Translations under genes and position numbers: made by a program
The notes under the pieces: model-generated
Told to the model about the DNA's origin: nothing
Database searches by the model: none
Seen by the model: the letters and a program-made list of their open reading frames with translations, nothing else
NCBI GenBank assembly: GCA_910574455.1
Contig: CAJSYZ010000002.1
Location: forward strand, 1,823,671 to 1,887,670
DNA from: Trichaptum fuscoviolaceum
Taxonomy: Eukaryota > Basidiomycota > Agaricomycetes > Hymenochaetales > Trichaptaceae
DNA: 64,000 nt
Direction: 5' to 3'
Part shown: positions 27,620 to 39,776 of the stretch, piece after piece
Numbering within the stretch: position 1 is the stretch's first letter
Layout of the letters: every line of letters starts with the position of its first letter

Positions 27620-27760
27620 AGGACAGAAGCAACGTATTCCTCGTTCTTTCAATTACAATTTATAGACATTTAGTGGCTGGCCCACGCTGATAAGATATCT
27701 CAGATCTACCTACTGTACAAAGCTATTATAAGGTCAATTAAACAATGGAATATATACACT

Positions 27761-29665
27761 TCAGTCTGTCCGTTTGCGTTTGCGTCGATCGTCTTCTACA
27801 AAACGTTCCCGTGATCGTCTCCGGCCTTCATCGCGATAATCCTTTCGTCTCGGAGGTGATTCTGAAGGTGAATAACGACCCCTCCTTTCACCATCCCTGT
27901 CGCCATATTGTCTACCTCCAGATCGCTTGGGATAGTCATTCCGGTCTCTCCTCCCATCTCTGTCTCTGCTATTTCGCCTCCGGTCTCTGTAATCCGACTC
28001 TCTGCGATCTCCGTATCTTCCACCGTCAAGATCACCACGTTCTCGATCTCGACTGCGCCATGCTCGGTCTGAGTCTTGATCCTTGTCCCCCCAAGTCCGA
28101 GATTCGGATCCATTATATGTGTTTGCGCCGGAACCCGGAGGGCCGGTGTTTTTGGGACAGTCTGTTAATCTCATACGATTAGGGCAGTAACGGCGTATTG
28201 TATCCAAATCTAACCTTTTTTGAGGTGGGCACCTCCGCAGATGAAACATCCTGAGCTCATATCACCAGGTTTCCCGCCAGGCTTGCCCAAGAACTGAGAA
28301 CCACCGAAGCCACCATTTCCTGCGGTAGTGTCTTCATTCACCAAATGTGTATATTTCGTTCTACTGCGTTTTCCGAAGTCTCTGACCTGCATGACCTGCG
28401 GTAGCAAGGTCACGTCCATCGTCGATTCAGTAGCCTCAGTATAGTCATGCTTCTTGAGAACTTCGTCGTCCTACGAGCAAGCATCAAGAACAATGTTGGG
28501 CACAAGGTAAATGATCTAGTTACCTGGTGGAAAGCGCCTTTATGCCAATATTTTTGAAGAAACTTCTGTTGCCCTTTCGGCTTGCTCTCCCTCGTCTTTT
28601 TAGCATGCTCCAAGTCTTCCTTCAGCCTCTGTTCCTCTGGAAGAGCTCGCCTACGCTCGATCTCTTCTCGCTCCAGCTCCCTTGCTAGTTGTTCCTCTTT
28701 GTCTCTCTTGATGCGACTGAGCTCACGCAGTCGCCATGCTTCGAACTCGGCGTCAGCATCTAAGCCGTCCGTGTCATCGATGTCCGGTGTCTCCTTTTCC
28801 TTCTCCTCTTATCCGTTTCGTCAAGCATGAGCATAACTGCACTTAACACCGAATAACGAATGACATACTTTCAGCTAGTTCACGACGGATGCTTTCCGCA
28901 ACCATGTCGTGACTTTGTTTCCGTCTCTCCTCTTCTTGTTGCCTCTTCTTTTCTAGCATTTCTTCCGAGTCCTCTGCCTCCTTCTCGCGTTCTAGCACAG
29001 TGACACGGCCCCGCCTATGAGACGCAAATTAAAAGTCAGTATAACGGTAAATATCCGGGACTCACTTTGGCACGAAGACCGGTCTGAACATTGGTTTCGG
29101 AGGTTCTTCAGAATCAGAATCAGATTCAGATTCACTGGACTGTAATTTCAGATCAGGGAAATAGATAGACAATAGTTTACTAAAACCTTGTACCTCTTCA
29201 GATCCAGCATCTGCCTTCACCGGCTTTACTTCACCCCCATCTTCATCTTCTTCCGACTCCTCCTCGGATTCTGTTATTACATTCTTGAGGACACAAGGTC
29301 GATTTGGTGAGCTTAACGAACGTACCTTCCATCAATGTCCTCCCCGACTCTTCTCGGCCCGCTACAATAACCTTCCCTTCCTTGATATTGACATCCCTTA
29401 AAGATATGTTCATAGTCTTTCCTTGCTTATCCTTCGCAGCGGCCTTGTGCGATAGGTCTTCGTCATCCTCTTCGTCCCCATCGCCTTCAATTGCTCCGAG
29501 AGGCATATCCTCATCTTCCTCGCGCACCTCATCTTCTGCAATGCCTTCCTCCTCAGAATCAGAGTCAGAGTCAACATCGGCAATGCCTTTCGGTGCTTTT
29601 CCGCGCCAATAGCGAGCGGCAGGCCGGGCAAGGCGAGGTGCTTGCTTGCGTACCGCACTCGACAT
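27761..29665 (-). CDS. MFAP1: MFAP1-family spliceosomal protein with C-terminal zinc knuckle
   Basis: MFAP1 is a component of the spliceosomal B complex. Minus-strand exons 29665-29326, 29270-29194, 29139-29066, 29014-28869, 28807-28524, 28470-28215 and 28161-27761 give about 525 residues. The start [20 protein letters not shown] includes the [10 protein letters not shown] motif. Acidic Ser/Glu stretches follow, then the long charged helix ([20 protein letters not shown]) and the conserved C-terminal block: [39 protein letters not shown] and HLVNEDTT. After this comes a CCHC knuckle ([13 protein letters not shown]) split by the last intron, and an Arg/Asp/Ser-rich tail. Both extend beyond the usual end of MFAP1. 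Confidence 0.9.
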
Positions 29666-29737
29666 CTTACAACGTTGAAAAGTAAAGCTAGTTCCAGTAG
29701 TCACTACCAGTCAGTAGACCTCTTACAGTGAAGCATA

Positions 29738-30119
29738 TTCAGAAAAGGATGTCAGTCACGCGCCACTTTTGTGCCTTTTTTTCTAGTATCCGACCCTGAC
29801 TGCCTTAGTATGAAGAATGCTATTGCTGAGGCTCTCACATTTCTACTAATTACTATACTACTGTAAGGCATAGAGTTAAGTAAGTAAGGTCATGACAGTA
29901 TATTAACTAGATTTGTGGATGGACAAAGGTTTCCAGTCACAAACGACTTTTGAGCATCAAGGAATCGGATCTGGCAATGTCACCGGCACTCATTGGTAGT
30001 TCACACAGATGAGAATATTTGTCTGGGTACGTCCGAAGTTCCCCACTGGCATGCAGTACGGCAATCAGGGTCGGGTAGAGAAAAAGCGCAGAACTGGCGC
30101 ACTGTAATCCTTCTCTGAA
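29738..30119. mobile_element. 382-bp non-autonomous inverted-repeat element (family A, copy 1)
   Basis: The ends are imperfect inverted repeats of about 65 nt. The left end starts TTCAGAAAAGGATGTCAGTC and runs to the CCGACCCTGACTGCC block. The right end is its reverse complement, from GGCAATCAGGGTCGG to CTTCTCTGAA. TA dinucleotides flank both ends (29736-29737 and 30120-30121). There is no coding capacity, so it is a MITE-like element. A second copy lies about 1 kb to the right. Confidence 0.75.
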
Positions 30120-30489
30120 TACTCAGGCTGTACCATTTCGAAAATTTACAGTGCCCTTTACCGGTGTGAGCAAGGGAATGACACGGCAGCAAAACTTTAC
30201 CCGGTCCGGTTATGAGCGCAAGTATTACCATATTTGAGGTATTGTTACCCAAAATGCTTCTACAGAACCCCGTGTGACGCATGACAAGCATACTACACTT
30301 TTCTATTTTATGATGCACCTTGTGACGCGTGACTATACAACAATTCGAAATGGTACAGTATGCTGTGGTATACCACTGATAGTAACCATAACCGTTTTAT
30401 ACTAGTAGACCCTGAGAACAACATAAAGGCAGTCCAAACTCTAACTTGAAATACGAGTTGAATATTAAACACTTATAAATAAATATAAG

Positions 30490-30619
30490 GGGCATGTAGT
30501 GTAGTGGTTATCGCGTTCGCTTAGTGGAACGGTCTCATCGGTAGTACCCGGTGAGGCTCTCCAGGCTTAGACCTTAAAAGCTAGGCGAGAGGACTTCGGT
30601 TCGATTCCGGACTTGCTTC
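30490..30619 (+). tRNA. intron-containing tRNA-like gene, candidate Thr(AGT)
   Basis: The cloverleaf is nearly complete. Acceptor stem: GGGCATG with CTTGCTT (two G-U pairs and one T-T mismatch). A-box: TAGTGTAGTGG. D-stem: GTG/CGC. Anticodon stem: TTCGC/GCGAG. Variable loop: 5 nt. T-arm: TTCGG-TTCGATT-CCGGA, with a perfect B-box GGTTCGATTCC. An insert of about 57 nt lies after the anticodon loop position 37. Taken at face value the anticodon is AGT. The mismatched acceptor stem, the long intron and the position inside a repeat island leave open that it is a pseudogene or the head of a SINE. Confidence 0.5.
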
Positions 30620-30696
30620 AATAATTTTAGCTCTCATTTTTAGATTTTTCACAATTAATACTGCGGTATTTGCAGGCGCTGCAAACTTACAGCATA

Positions 30697-31887
30697 TTCA
30701 GAAAAGGATGATATTCAGAAAAGGATGACAGTACACCACTTATGCGCTTTTTTATAGTGTCCGACCCTGACTGCCATATGAAGAAGGTCATATGTAATGG
30801 TCCTATGGACTTATACGCTGTTGCTGAAGCTCACATATTTACAGCGGGTTACCAAAAATGATCGTCACCCCCTGGTTGTGACGCACTTTCTTGGAACATA
30901 TCTTCCTCTTGCTTTTGAACCTTCGGTATCTGAGTAATATAATTAGCAAGCTTTGTTAATTAGAAAACATAAAAAATCAGGAAGAGCCTGCTTTGCAGTC
31001 GAGGGAAATGAGGGCTTTAGTACCGTGGGAAAACACTCATAAGTACAAAGTTGCGGATATGTTGAATTTTTTGTGACAGAACCCACAAATCAATCACTGT
31101 TCTAATTTCATGGAACGCTCTGTTAGATGTTCTAATATATAACATAAATTTATCAAGAGCATTTAACCCGGAGTTTAGAAGTTATCACAGAATGAAACTC
31201 ATATACATGAATTAAAACCAATTTTTGGCTTTATTTGGTACTTTTTGGGATTCAGCACTTTCCAAAGGTCATGCAAGCGTTATCTGGACATGAAGATCCT
31301 ACCATAGGTTACGCAGACATGCAGCTATATGCTGTGAAATTTTGAAGCTGCTTGGGTCCGAAATGAGAGTTTCCGGTAGCATATAAAGACAAAAATGATG
31401 CCAAATTAAGTAACTCCGAGAACACAGAAAGTCCTCGCTGTCTTCTTACTTTCGTTGAGAATGTCTTTCATTTCTATACTGTTATGCATAGAATGAAGAT
31501 GTCATTATGCATAAATATTTACAGAATTTTTACTGCTGAGTGGAGATAACAAAACTCGAAAAACCATAAATCAGGGGGGTGACGATCATTTTTGGTAACC
31601 CGCTGTACATTAATTATATTTACATTAATTACTATACAAATGCTTCGCATAGAGATAAACATCTAATGCTAATGTACCAGAATGACTCGGCATATGTACA
31701 AACTAAGGCTTCTTGTCCTGCACAACTTAAAAGCATCATGGATCCGGCAAGGTCACCGGCATTCAGCTTAAACAAGTAAAGGTATCACCCGGGTATATAC
31801 TATATATGTCCGAGCTTCCCTACCGTACCACAGTCAGGGTCGGTTGGAAAAAGGCGAGAAGTGGCGCACTGTCTTCCTTTTCTAAAA
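30697..31887. mobile_element. family A element, copy 2, split by a nested element
   Basis: The left end repeats the family A terminus, preceded by a partial tandem duplication of the first 18 nt (30693-30727), and reaches the CCGACCCTGACTGCC block. After the insertion at 30842-31605 the sequence resumes with stretches matching copy 1 (for instance ggcaaggtcaccggcatt against ggcaatgtcaccggcact) and the right inverted terminus, ending near 31887. The two halves together have about the same order of parts as the 382-bp copy. Confidence 0.65.
30842..31605. mobile_element. 764-bp TA-flanked inverted-repeat element (family B)
   Basis: It is bounded by near-perfect inverted termini starting CAGCGGGTTACCAAAAATGA, about 33 nt on each side. 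TA stands on both outer edges (30840-30841 and 31606-31607), as left by Tc1/mariner/pogo-type transposition. The interior is AT-rich and has no transposase frame, so the element is non-autonomous. It sits inside the second family A copy and is therefore younger. Confidence 0.75.
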
Positions 31888-31919
31888 TTCCTGCTACCCC
31901 TAGTTCTGAATACTACATA

Positions 31920-32726
31920 CAGTCTTGGACGGGTCTTTGAAACACCCACGGTGTATGAGACACTTTGCATTTCTTCGGTACCACAGCTCAGTTTTATATC
32001 ATTGAAGCTTTATTATATTACTATGATATGAGTACAGCATGCAGTGAAAAACTGGAGCTAATTGCTCCAGTTGCTCTTGAGATATGGATGAAACAGTGTC
32101 AGTTCTTGTAAGTTTACAAATTTCCAAAAGGAGCGTAAAATATGCAGACAATTCATTGCTCCTTTACTCTTACCATATATCTTGTAACTATAGTGTATAA
32201 AAATCCTCTGTAGATACCGGACTCTAAATATGCAAGAATTATGGCAATTCGGTCTTAGAATCTCTCAGTGCAAGCACAAAATGATTATGTTGGCTCTTAA
32301 TGTCCGAAAATCCTCTACCTTCCTAATTGGGTAATTGCATCTAGCCAACCCACCATTTGAGCTCTACAACTTTAGTTTTGCCTTCAAACTATATAAAACT
32401 TCATGTGTATGTCGATAATACATGTCTAATACGGAATATGAGGTCAAAATGCATATAATGTACTCTGGGTATTCGAACTTGAGAAAGAGATGTCCACAAG
32501 ACTCGTGGGAAAAAGTGTGTTTCAAGGACTATGAGGCCCGTAAAATGACCAAAATCTTTGTTATTTATTTCCACCTGTAAGACTGTCTCTATGCACGCCA
32601 AACTTTGGAATTGAGATCTTTAGTACATATGCTATACATATAGCACGAAACATTTAAGAAAATATATCCAAAACTAAGAAATCTGAAGGCTTTAAATGTG
32701 GTGTTTCAAAGACCCGTCCAAGACTG
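31920..32726. mobile_element. 807-bp TA-flanked inverted-repeat element (family C)
   Basis: The terminal inverted repeats are 27 nt and perfect, beginning CAGTCTTGGACGGGTCTTTG at the left (31920-31946) and ending with the reverse complement at the right (32700-32726). TA flanks both sides (31918-31919 and 32727-32728). The interior is AT-rich with no credible protein. It differs in sequence from families A and B. The perfect termini suggest recent activity. Confidence 0.8.
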
Positions 32727-32748
32727 TAGTATGCTGCCAGTGTATGTA

Positions 32749-32771
32749 GTACTAGTAGTACTAGTAGTACG
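32749..32771. repeat. short tandem AGT repeat with palindromic AGTACT units
   Basis: The run alternates agtact and agt units just right of element C and upstream of URB2. It is simple sequence with no other feature. Confidence 0.5.
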
Positions 32772-32878
32772 TAATGAGTCATGGTAGTCACGATGGCATC
32801 ATTTTTAGACCAATCTACTTCAAGTTTTTAGTTTCTCTCTCTGCTTCCATCTGCCTTGAATAAGGCCCTCAGAGGGAC

Positions 32879-35800
32879 ATGTCTGAGCATGCAACGTCTC
32901 ACTCGATAATCAAGGCCCTTAAAGGTCCTACGGACCCGCCTACACCTGCAGGACCAGTCAAAATTTCAATTGCTCAACATGCATGGAAGTCAGACAGTAT
33001 CTACTTCCCAAATAAAGATGAAGTCCTAGTGGAGTGGATTTTAAGCTTATTCTCAAGGCAGAAGGGTAGAAATCTGTGAGTACTCTTCCACTAGTTTGCT
33101 CAAGATGTCTAATTATCCTTCAGGCAAGAGGCTGCAATTTATTCGTCTTCTTACTGGACGCTCTTGGGTGACATTTTGAACGAGCGCAGCTTGCAGCCAG
33201 GAAGGGCTTGGCTATCAACACTGCTCAGCCGCGTCTCGATGGCAAACATAGTATCTTCATTTTTCAAAGACGTACCTAAGGACTTGTTGGCTAAAGACGC
33301 ATGCCTAGCAAAATCATTTGGAGACTCTTTGGTCTTGCTTTGGCCAACCTCTGCGATACGCATGAACCTGGATTCATTGACAGACTGCTTCTGCTCTGTA
33401 CTGAAGTGCATTTCTGCATTTTCATCTCTTCATCAGCTCCCTACGCCAATTCTGGACTCGTGTCTTCTCATCTCTCGCTCATTTCGACAATCCATTGGAA
33501 CAGCCACGAACAAGAAGAGGGTAAGCAGATCCTCTCATGATCATCTATATATCAAAAAATATGACAACGATGGACTAGGCTTCGACAACTATCGGAGAGG
33601 ACAATCTGCTATTGTGGATGAAGATTACAACTTCATCTTATGCTACTGAATCAGAGCGCCGCGCAGAGAGCAGACTGCAAACCGAAATATATCAAATAGG
33701 GATAGACCTTATATTTTCCCTCGAAGCCCTCAAGAACCCGACCGACCCCATCATATCGATTCTCCATAGAGGATTCACAAAATCTACACCTTTGTCTCAG
33801 CTTTCCATCATCCCTCGATTATACCAGGCCTATTTGGATGAGTTGCGGAGGCATCGTTATACGGTGTTCGGGTCGGGTTCAAGCCAGTCTCAGGAACAAA
33901 CTGTTCAAAGTAAAATCAGAGAAGCGGGAATGATGGCATTCTCAGTCTCTTGTAGAACTATCCGAGAGTATGGAGACGCGATTGAAGTATGGCAAAGTGT
34001 CCTTGCGCTACTTGAAGTTGGAGATGAGGCTAAGATCCTTGGGATCGGTTTCGACAACTCCGATGCACTGTTAGAAATTACACCCTGGGCAATTGGTGCT
34101 TTGCATTTACCCGGTGAGTCTTAATCGCATAACAGAAGCGGGCATAGAGTTTATTAGTCGCTCTAGCAGATCTTCCTATCCATGAAGGTGTCCCAGATAA
34201 GGTTATCGCTGCGATTAGTATACTTCGTGTGACTCTGCGCATTGATTTTGAACTTCTCGGGCCGTTATTGCAAGATGTCTTGACCAAATTGCTGATGGTA
34301 TGTCGCAACGCGAATTTTGCTCGATCGCTCGACTCAAACGTACCTAAACATAGATTAATCCGTCACGGCAAGCGAATTGCAGTACGCTTTTGCGAGAGAT
34401 CCTAGATTTCTTCTCTAAGACACGAAGTATTGTGGTGTACATCACGACTCTCATGGAGACATTGTCAGCACCAAATCTTATGAGCTCTTTTCATGGACAG
34501 CGTATGGACGTACAGAGTATGCATCGATCAAGTATTCTCGGATCTCTACTTTCTATAGGACATCTTGAAGACCTTGGCCGAGCCGTGAGGGCGTTCCTGA
34601 CCCCGGGACAGGCCCAGGACTGCGTCGATTGCGTTCTTGAAGCATTGCGCAAGGCTAGCGCAATCCAAGATCCAGAGGTCACACCAATGGAACTAGATCA
34701 AAGCCCTCTGCCAAAGTCTAGAAGAAATGAGAAGCAAATACACTACAAAGAGGAAGAAAATGATGGTCTCGCGAATTATACCGCCATGTCATTTTCGCTG
34801 GTAGCACGTACTGTCTCCATTGTGCTTCCCAATTTGCCCTTCCATACACTCCCCCCTTCCGCTCGTAGCAGTGTTATAACTAGCGTGGATACGTTCAGTG
34901 TCGAAGTTTTGTCGAAAACCATGCGGACACCATTCGAACTTCTAACAGATTGGAGGTCTCAAATCCTTCTCACCGCAACTTTGCGTGTTCGCCACGCTTT
35001 TGCGACGTCATCTTCGTTGCGATCAATCCGTTTTTGCCAAGAACGATATGTATATAGTACCTTCAGTACCGAAACACTGAAAAACATGCTACCAGAGCTC
35101 GTCGTGGAAGTGGTACGTCTCGAATTTGTAACGTTATGGAATACAAACATTGACTTTTTTTCGTAGCTTCGTAGCTTCTTCGACTGGGATTTCTCAGGCT
35201 CAAATGTTGATGATCAGAGTAATTCCATTGACGTTATGATGGATTACCTTGCAGGTAACCTGATTTCGACGAACAAATCTAGTGGAATAGGAAAAAGTGT
35301 GGTGGCTTGGAATGGAATGTCAGGCATTTTGGACTTCACTGAAGCAGGCGGACACCATCGAGCTGCCTTAGCCATTTGGCATTTAGCTCTAGATAGGTGG
35401 CTGCCTTTGATCGAGTAAGTCTCTGCGAACTATAAGTGAATTCGAACTGTGTCTAAAAGATGAGGCAAAATGCAGTGAATTTGCCCCGCCGGTGCAGCTT
35501 CGGAAGCTCTCAGATCTCATCATCACATTGCAAGCCTCCAGCGGTTGCGTGCTCACGAGGGACTTCTCATCGAAGTCGGACTTAGAACATGCGATGCACA
35601 ATGCGAGCTTTTGGGAGTTTGCGAACCTTCGAGGTGACTTAAACTGTTTACTAACTGGAAATTTGCTGACGTTCATTTCATTTATAGAAGCCTTTCTCAT
35701 TGCCGCAGAGGAAGCGATGCCTACCGGAAGCCTCGACGACTTCTCGAAACTTGCGAACGAGATCCGTGGCAGGTCGAAGAAATCAAGGACTCAATGGGAG

Positions 35801-37956
35801 CAACATCAAATCATGAAAGTGGCTTCAGTATATGAAATCCTCCTCCATGCACCTAAAGAATATCTTTCAAAGGCACAAAGATCATCATTCTTTGAGCGAG
35901 GACTGGTGGCTGACATGGCAATATATATGAGCGCAAGGAGAAATGTTGGTGGCAATAAGCAGGACTTCCTTCGACAAAGGATAATTATTCGCACTTGGTT
36001 GGGGATCAATGGTGATTCTGTCGATATCGTGGAGTTGGCGGTATTTATCGTCTCCCTTTCTCACGTTTATATGTTAATCCATCTGCTAGCATGACTGGGA
36101 ATTCTATCTGGAGTTTCTGCTCAAGAATGAATATTATGAAAGTGTAGCTGTTACTTTAAAATTTGCTTCATCTGCCCTGGTTGAAGGCACTATGAGGTGA
36201 GTTTATATGGCCTGTATTGCGAGCGCCTTACTAAACGGGCTCGCCAGGGAAACAATACGATTGGCTTTACGCGGAAGTGACACGCAGATGCAGAAGATTT
36301 GCGAACTGCTTCGGGAGTCGGAAGACCAAGAAACGCATGACCCTGATTTGCTACAATTCATTGATATACTCATATCTGAGGTTCCTTCGAACGAGTAGGT
36401 ATGAGTTTATCTTCACAGACACGAGCTGACAATATTCTAGGAGAAAATCTCTTGCTTCCACGGAGGCCATCAATGCTATTCATGAGCATTTGCAAGTGCG
36501 AAGCCTGACCAAACTACAATGGTCAAAAGAGATTCAAGAACCTCGCTCTCTTTCGATATGGACTACTGCAATCCGATCTTGGAGGGGCTATCTTGCTTTG
36601 CATAAGTGGCTAGGCAAAGCTAGTATGTGCTATATATCCATTTCTTCAGATGTGTACTCATGAATTCAAAGACCCAACGCAGGTTTACGGAAGGTCGATT
36701 GTTCCTACCCTTGTTGAAATCTCCAAACATGAAATCAAATCAGAGGAACTCATCCAGCTCAGTGCCGAGGTCCTATTGCTTCTCGTCGATGAGCTATACT
36801 TCGTCACAGCCCATGAAAGGAGGACCCATTTGGAACTGTTAGCAGCTGCGTACGTCCTCTTCGGTGGGATGGACTTTACAGGTGCGGCAGTTCCATCACT
36901 GTAATATGTCGCCCACTCAGTAGTGAAACAGTCATGTCAATTTGTGACGCAGAACTAGGACGCGTCAGCAGGAGTCTGCCTCAAACCGACTTCACGATGT
37001 TGCTTGGTCTACTCGTAAATGCCTTACGGCGAAGCTCCAATCCGGGAAAGGAGATGCAATGCGTAATACGTTTGTCTCAAGTACTTGCAAGTAATGCGCC
37101 TGAATGTTCTTCGAAAGTAGTACAAGATCACTTCGAGGACTGTTTAAAAGCCTTCCTCAGCGGCAACCTGTTTGGATACGGGGAGCTAGACTCTGGTCTT
37201 GAACTCTTAAAGTTCATCGGAAATCAGTGTTCTGAAAGAGTATGTCTTTACCTCTGTGGGACATTCAGTAATCACGCTGACATTCATGAATAGCCTGCTT
37301 CGATCCGGCCTCTATCAATAGGTATGATCTGGGTAATACTGTCCAAGAGCTTGACCGGCTCTACAAGGCATACACCACTCAGTCACGGACAAATATTCGT
37401 CACCATCGTGGATATTGTTGGTGCGCTCATTCGGCTGCGTCGGGATCTTGTTCAGCCTACGCTCCCGCACCTCGTTATGGTCGTTCGTTTACTACTCTCA
37501 GCACTTCGAAGCGTTCGACCTCAGCTCGGCGCAAAGCAGTCCCAGCTAGTCTCTGATTCAATGCCATGGTATATTAATACCTCCGAGCCTCTGGGAGCAG
37601 AAGAAGCACGTGCGGTCGGCCGTCTCCTCACGTCACTGCAGACTAAGACAATTCCCCGCACTTTTAAAGAGAAGGACAAGGCTGAGAGTCAACGCGCTGA
37701 GTCGCTCGCGCATCCTTTCTCAAAACATGCGCCTTACGTCCTCCTTGCGTACATAGAAGCGATGAACCACCCACTATGCGTACTTCCTTTAGCGGTCCGA
37801 AGGGAGCTAGAGCCTGGTCTGTTTGCTTTATGCGACATGATGAGTGAACACGGACGTGATGCCATAATGGTCAGTGCACTGGATGCTGGTGGAAAAGCGA
37901 CACTGAAAGCGCTGTGGAGAGAGTATGAGAAACAACGTTATGTTGGAAAAGGATGA
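32879..37956 (+). CDS. URB2: nucleolar pre-60S ribosome biogenesis factor Urb2/Npa2
   Basis: Large helical-repeat protein needed for 27S pre-rRNA processing in the nucleolus. Exons 32879-33075, 33124-33520, 33579-34113, 34170-34297, 34354-35112, 35167-35414, 35476-36040, 36090-36196, 36248-36394, 36441-36618, 36683-36881, 36932-37239 and 37294-37956 are in phase and give about 1476 residues, near the size of human URB2 (1524). The C-terminal Urb2 domain is clear: HPFSKHAPYVLLAYIEAMNH, VRRELEPGLFALCDMMSEHG and ALDAGGKATLKALWREYEKQ. The rest is poorly conserved alpha-helical sequence, as usual for the family. The start MSEHATSHSIIKALKGP has a good context. The intron at 36619-36682 needs a GC donor to keep the frame (see findings). 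Confidence 0.88.
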
Positions 37957-38760
37957 AGATTTAGAATGTACATAGTTTTTTTTCGTAAATTCACATTCTT
38001 GTCAAATTCATCTCTTTGCACAGATCGCATGTGCCGCCGCATCGCATCATTCCGCTGCCAAGATGTCTTTCATCCTCGACTGCGAAAGTCCGTACCGATA
38101 TGGGACTTTGTAAGATCAGTGAGGTGAGGAGATTCTGTCGATTATTCGAGTACTTAAATTGCTGAAAATAACACTCTTCATCGCACACTAATCAATCTCT
38201 TGCTTGGCCGCGTTGCAGTAGTATGCTAGTTTTGCCGGCAGCTGAAGTTGGGATAGTCACTTGAGGTCCTTGATGCCCGCTCTTAAGCCTAGAAAGAGTA
38301 GATCCTAGCCTGAGGTCTTCGTTCTTCGGGCATCACCACATTTGAGGTTTGTGGATCAGTAGCCTCCGTCAATTGACATTTAAATAATAACATCAAATCT
38401 GCGCCAGCATATCCAATCCTACCGTATATCAACTATCCGAGCGACGGACGGATTCTACTCCATTTTTCAGACTTCGCGCTGTGCAAGAAATCAGATTACT
38501 GCACACTATCCATGCTAAATTTAGGTGTCTTTGACGCTTTCGCTCTTTACTCAGGCTCTCACGATCACACGAATAAGATGCGGTTGTGGGTTTTGTTTCT
38601 TTGTCCCCGCAAAAAAAAAAAAAAAGTTCTCGCCATCGAAGGCAGGATGGGGAGGGGAAAACGCGCAAGCCTTGGGGGGATAACCGGCACCCAAGTTTAG
38701 ACCGTATGGGTCTTGCTCATCGCGTAAAACCTCCCGGTAGCGAGGATAGGACTCGCTCCA
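37957..38760. other. intergenic, URB2 3' side
   Basis: There is no supported gene. A homopolymer A run lies at about 38610-38624. Short open frames lack motifs. Confidence 0.45.
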
Positions 38761-39022
38761 GCACCATCCAGAACACTAATTCTACCTAATTCTACGCATG
38801 TTTCCCCGGCGCAGAGGCTGTTTCCGCCGGGAGGTTCAGCACACTGCATTTCCACGAAGCCGGGCATGCAGACGCAGCTTGGGAGTACGGGGTGGCCGTC
38901 GATCGGGTGTGTTGCCCTGCTTGACGCAGGGGACCGACGGCCGTCTTCCGTCATGCGTTACCCGGTACAGAGGGTGGCATTGCCAGTGCTACCATGTCGG
39001 CGTACAGACATGACGTGAAGTA
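38697..39022 (-). CDS. candidate small Cys-rich protein (tentative)
   Basis: I do not recognise this protein. A codon-biased minus-strand frame encodes SCVCMPGFVEMQCAEPPGGN and SLCAGETCVE, with a C-x-C-x9-C-x9-C-x4-C spacing. It can be joined in phase, through a 45-nt GTAACG..CAG intron (38942-38986), to an upstream segment that starts MSVRRHGSTGNATLCTG. A strong TATA box lies about 200 nt upstream. No signal peptide is visible in this model, and upstream sequence in another frame also looks coding, so the 5' structure is doubtful. It may be part of a small secreted protein or may not be a gene. Confidence 0.3.
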
Positions 39023-39214
39023 CCCAGGAATTAATGTAGGCCCTACGGGAGAGTACGAGCACAACGATGTCGGGAATCGGTGGGACTACTGCCCGTAGGG
39101 CGTCTTCGGTGAAGGTGGATGCTGCATATGTATACCGGTTGCTGAATGGATGTCGACGATGGTGGAGGTGGGAGGTGAAGAGGAGTTGGAGTAACGACAC
39201 CCAGCGATCCCCTC

Positions 39215-39222
39215 CTTTATAC
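39215..39222 (-). promoter_or_regulatory. TATA box, minus strand
   Basis: GTATAAAG within a GC-rich stretch reads toward the candidate Cys-rich gene. It is the best core-promoter match between 38 and 39.5 kb. Confidence 0.4.
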
Positions 39223-39776
39223 CCCTCTTAATTTGCGCCGAACAAACAGATGCTTTGGGCTGGTTGTTTTGTTCTGGACGAGCCACGGTGTGCTCGGGGA
39301 TCCAAGATCGGTGCGGAACGACAAATGCCGATGTTCGCCGCCTCATCCAGCCACCCGATGTGCAATATTCAAGGCTAAATTATCTGTAGTTTTTTATTAT
39401 TTAGAGAGGTTTCCCCACCCCTCAAATAAGAGGACTTGACAAGGATTGACCTCCAATGACCGTCGGCCTGAGGCAGGTACAGTGAAAGTGGATACGCTAC
39501 TGAAGGTGTACGTTGAAGTATCTTCCTTGATGGGTCGACTCCGAGGATGTTAAAATTACTTCGGAAAGTTCTGTCCGCAACTCAACTGGACCTTTGATAA
39601 CACAAAATCAAATTTATATCCAAGACCTTGATATCCCAGGGAGCTTGACAACCCACTTCGTAATTGATGGTGATTGTCTAATTTACAATAATAGTGAAAG
39701 CGTAACAAAGCAAACAGAAGATTGAAAGTATATATACAATGCATACATATGTCCATAAGTCAACACAACTAAATAG

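Noticed and set aside
32749..32771. CRISPR-like short repeat
   Set aside because: It is a trinucleotide microsatellite with no spacers, and the genome is eukaryotic.
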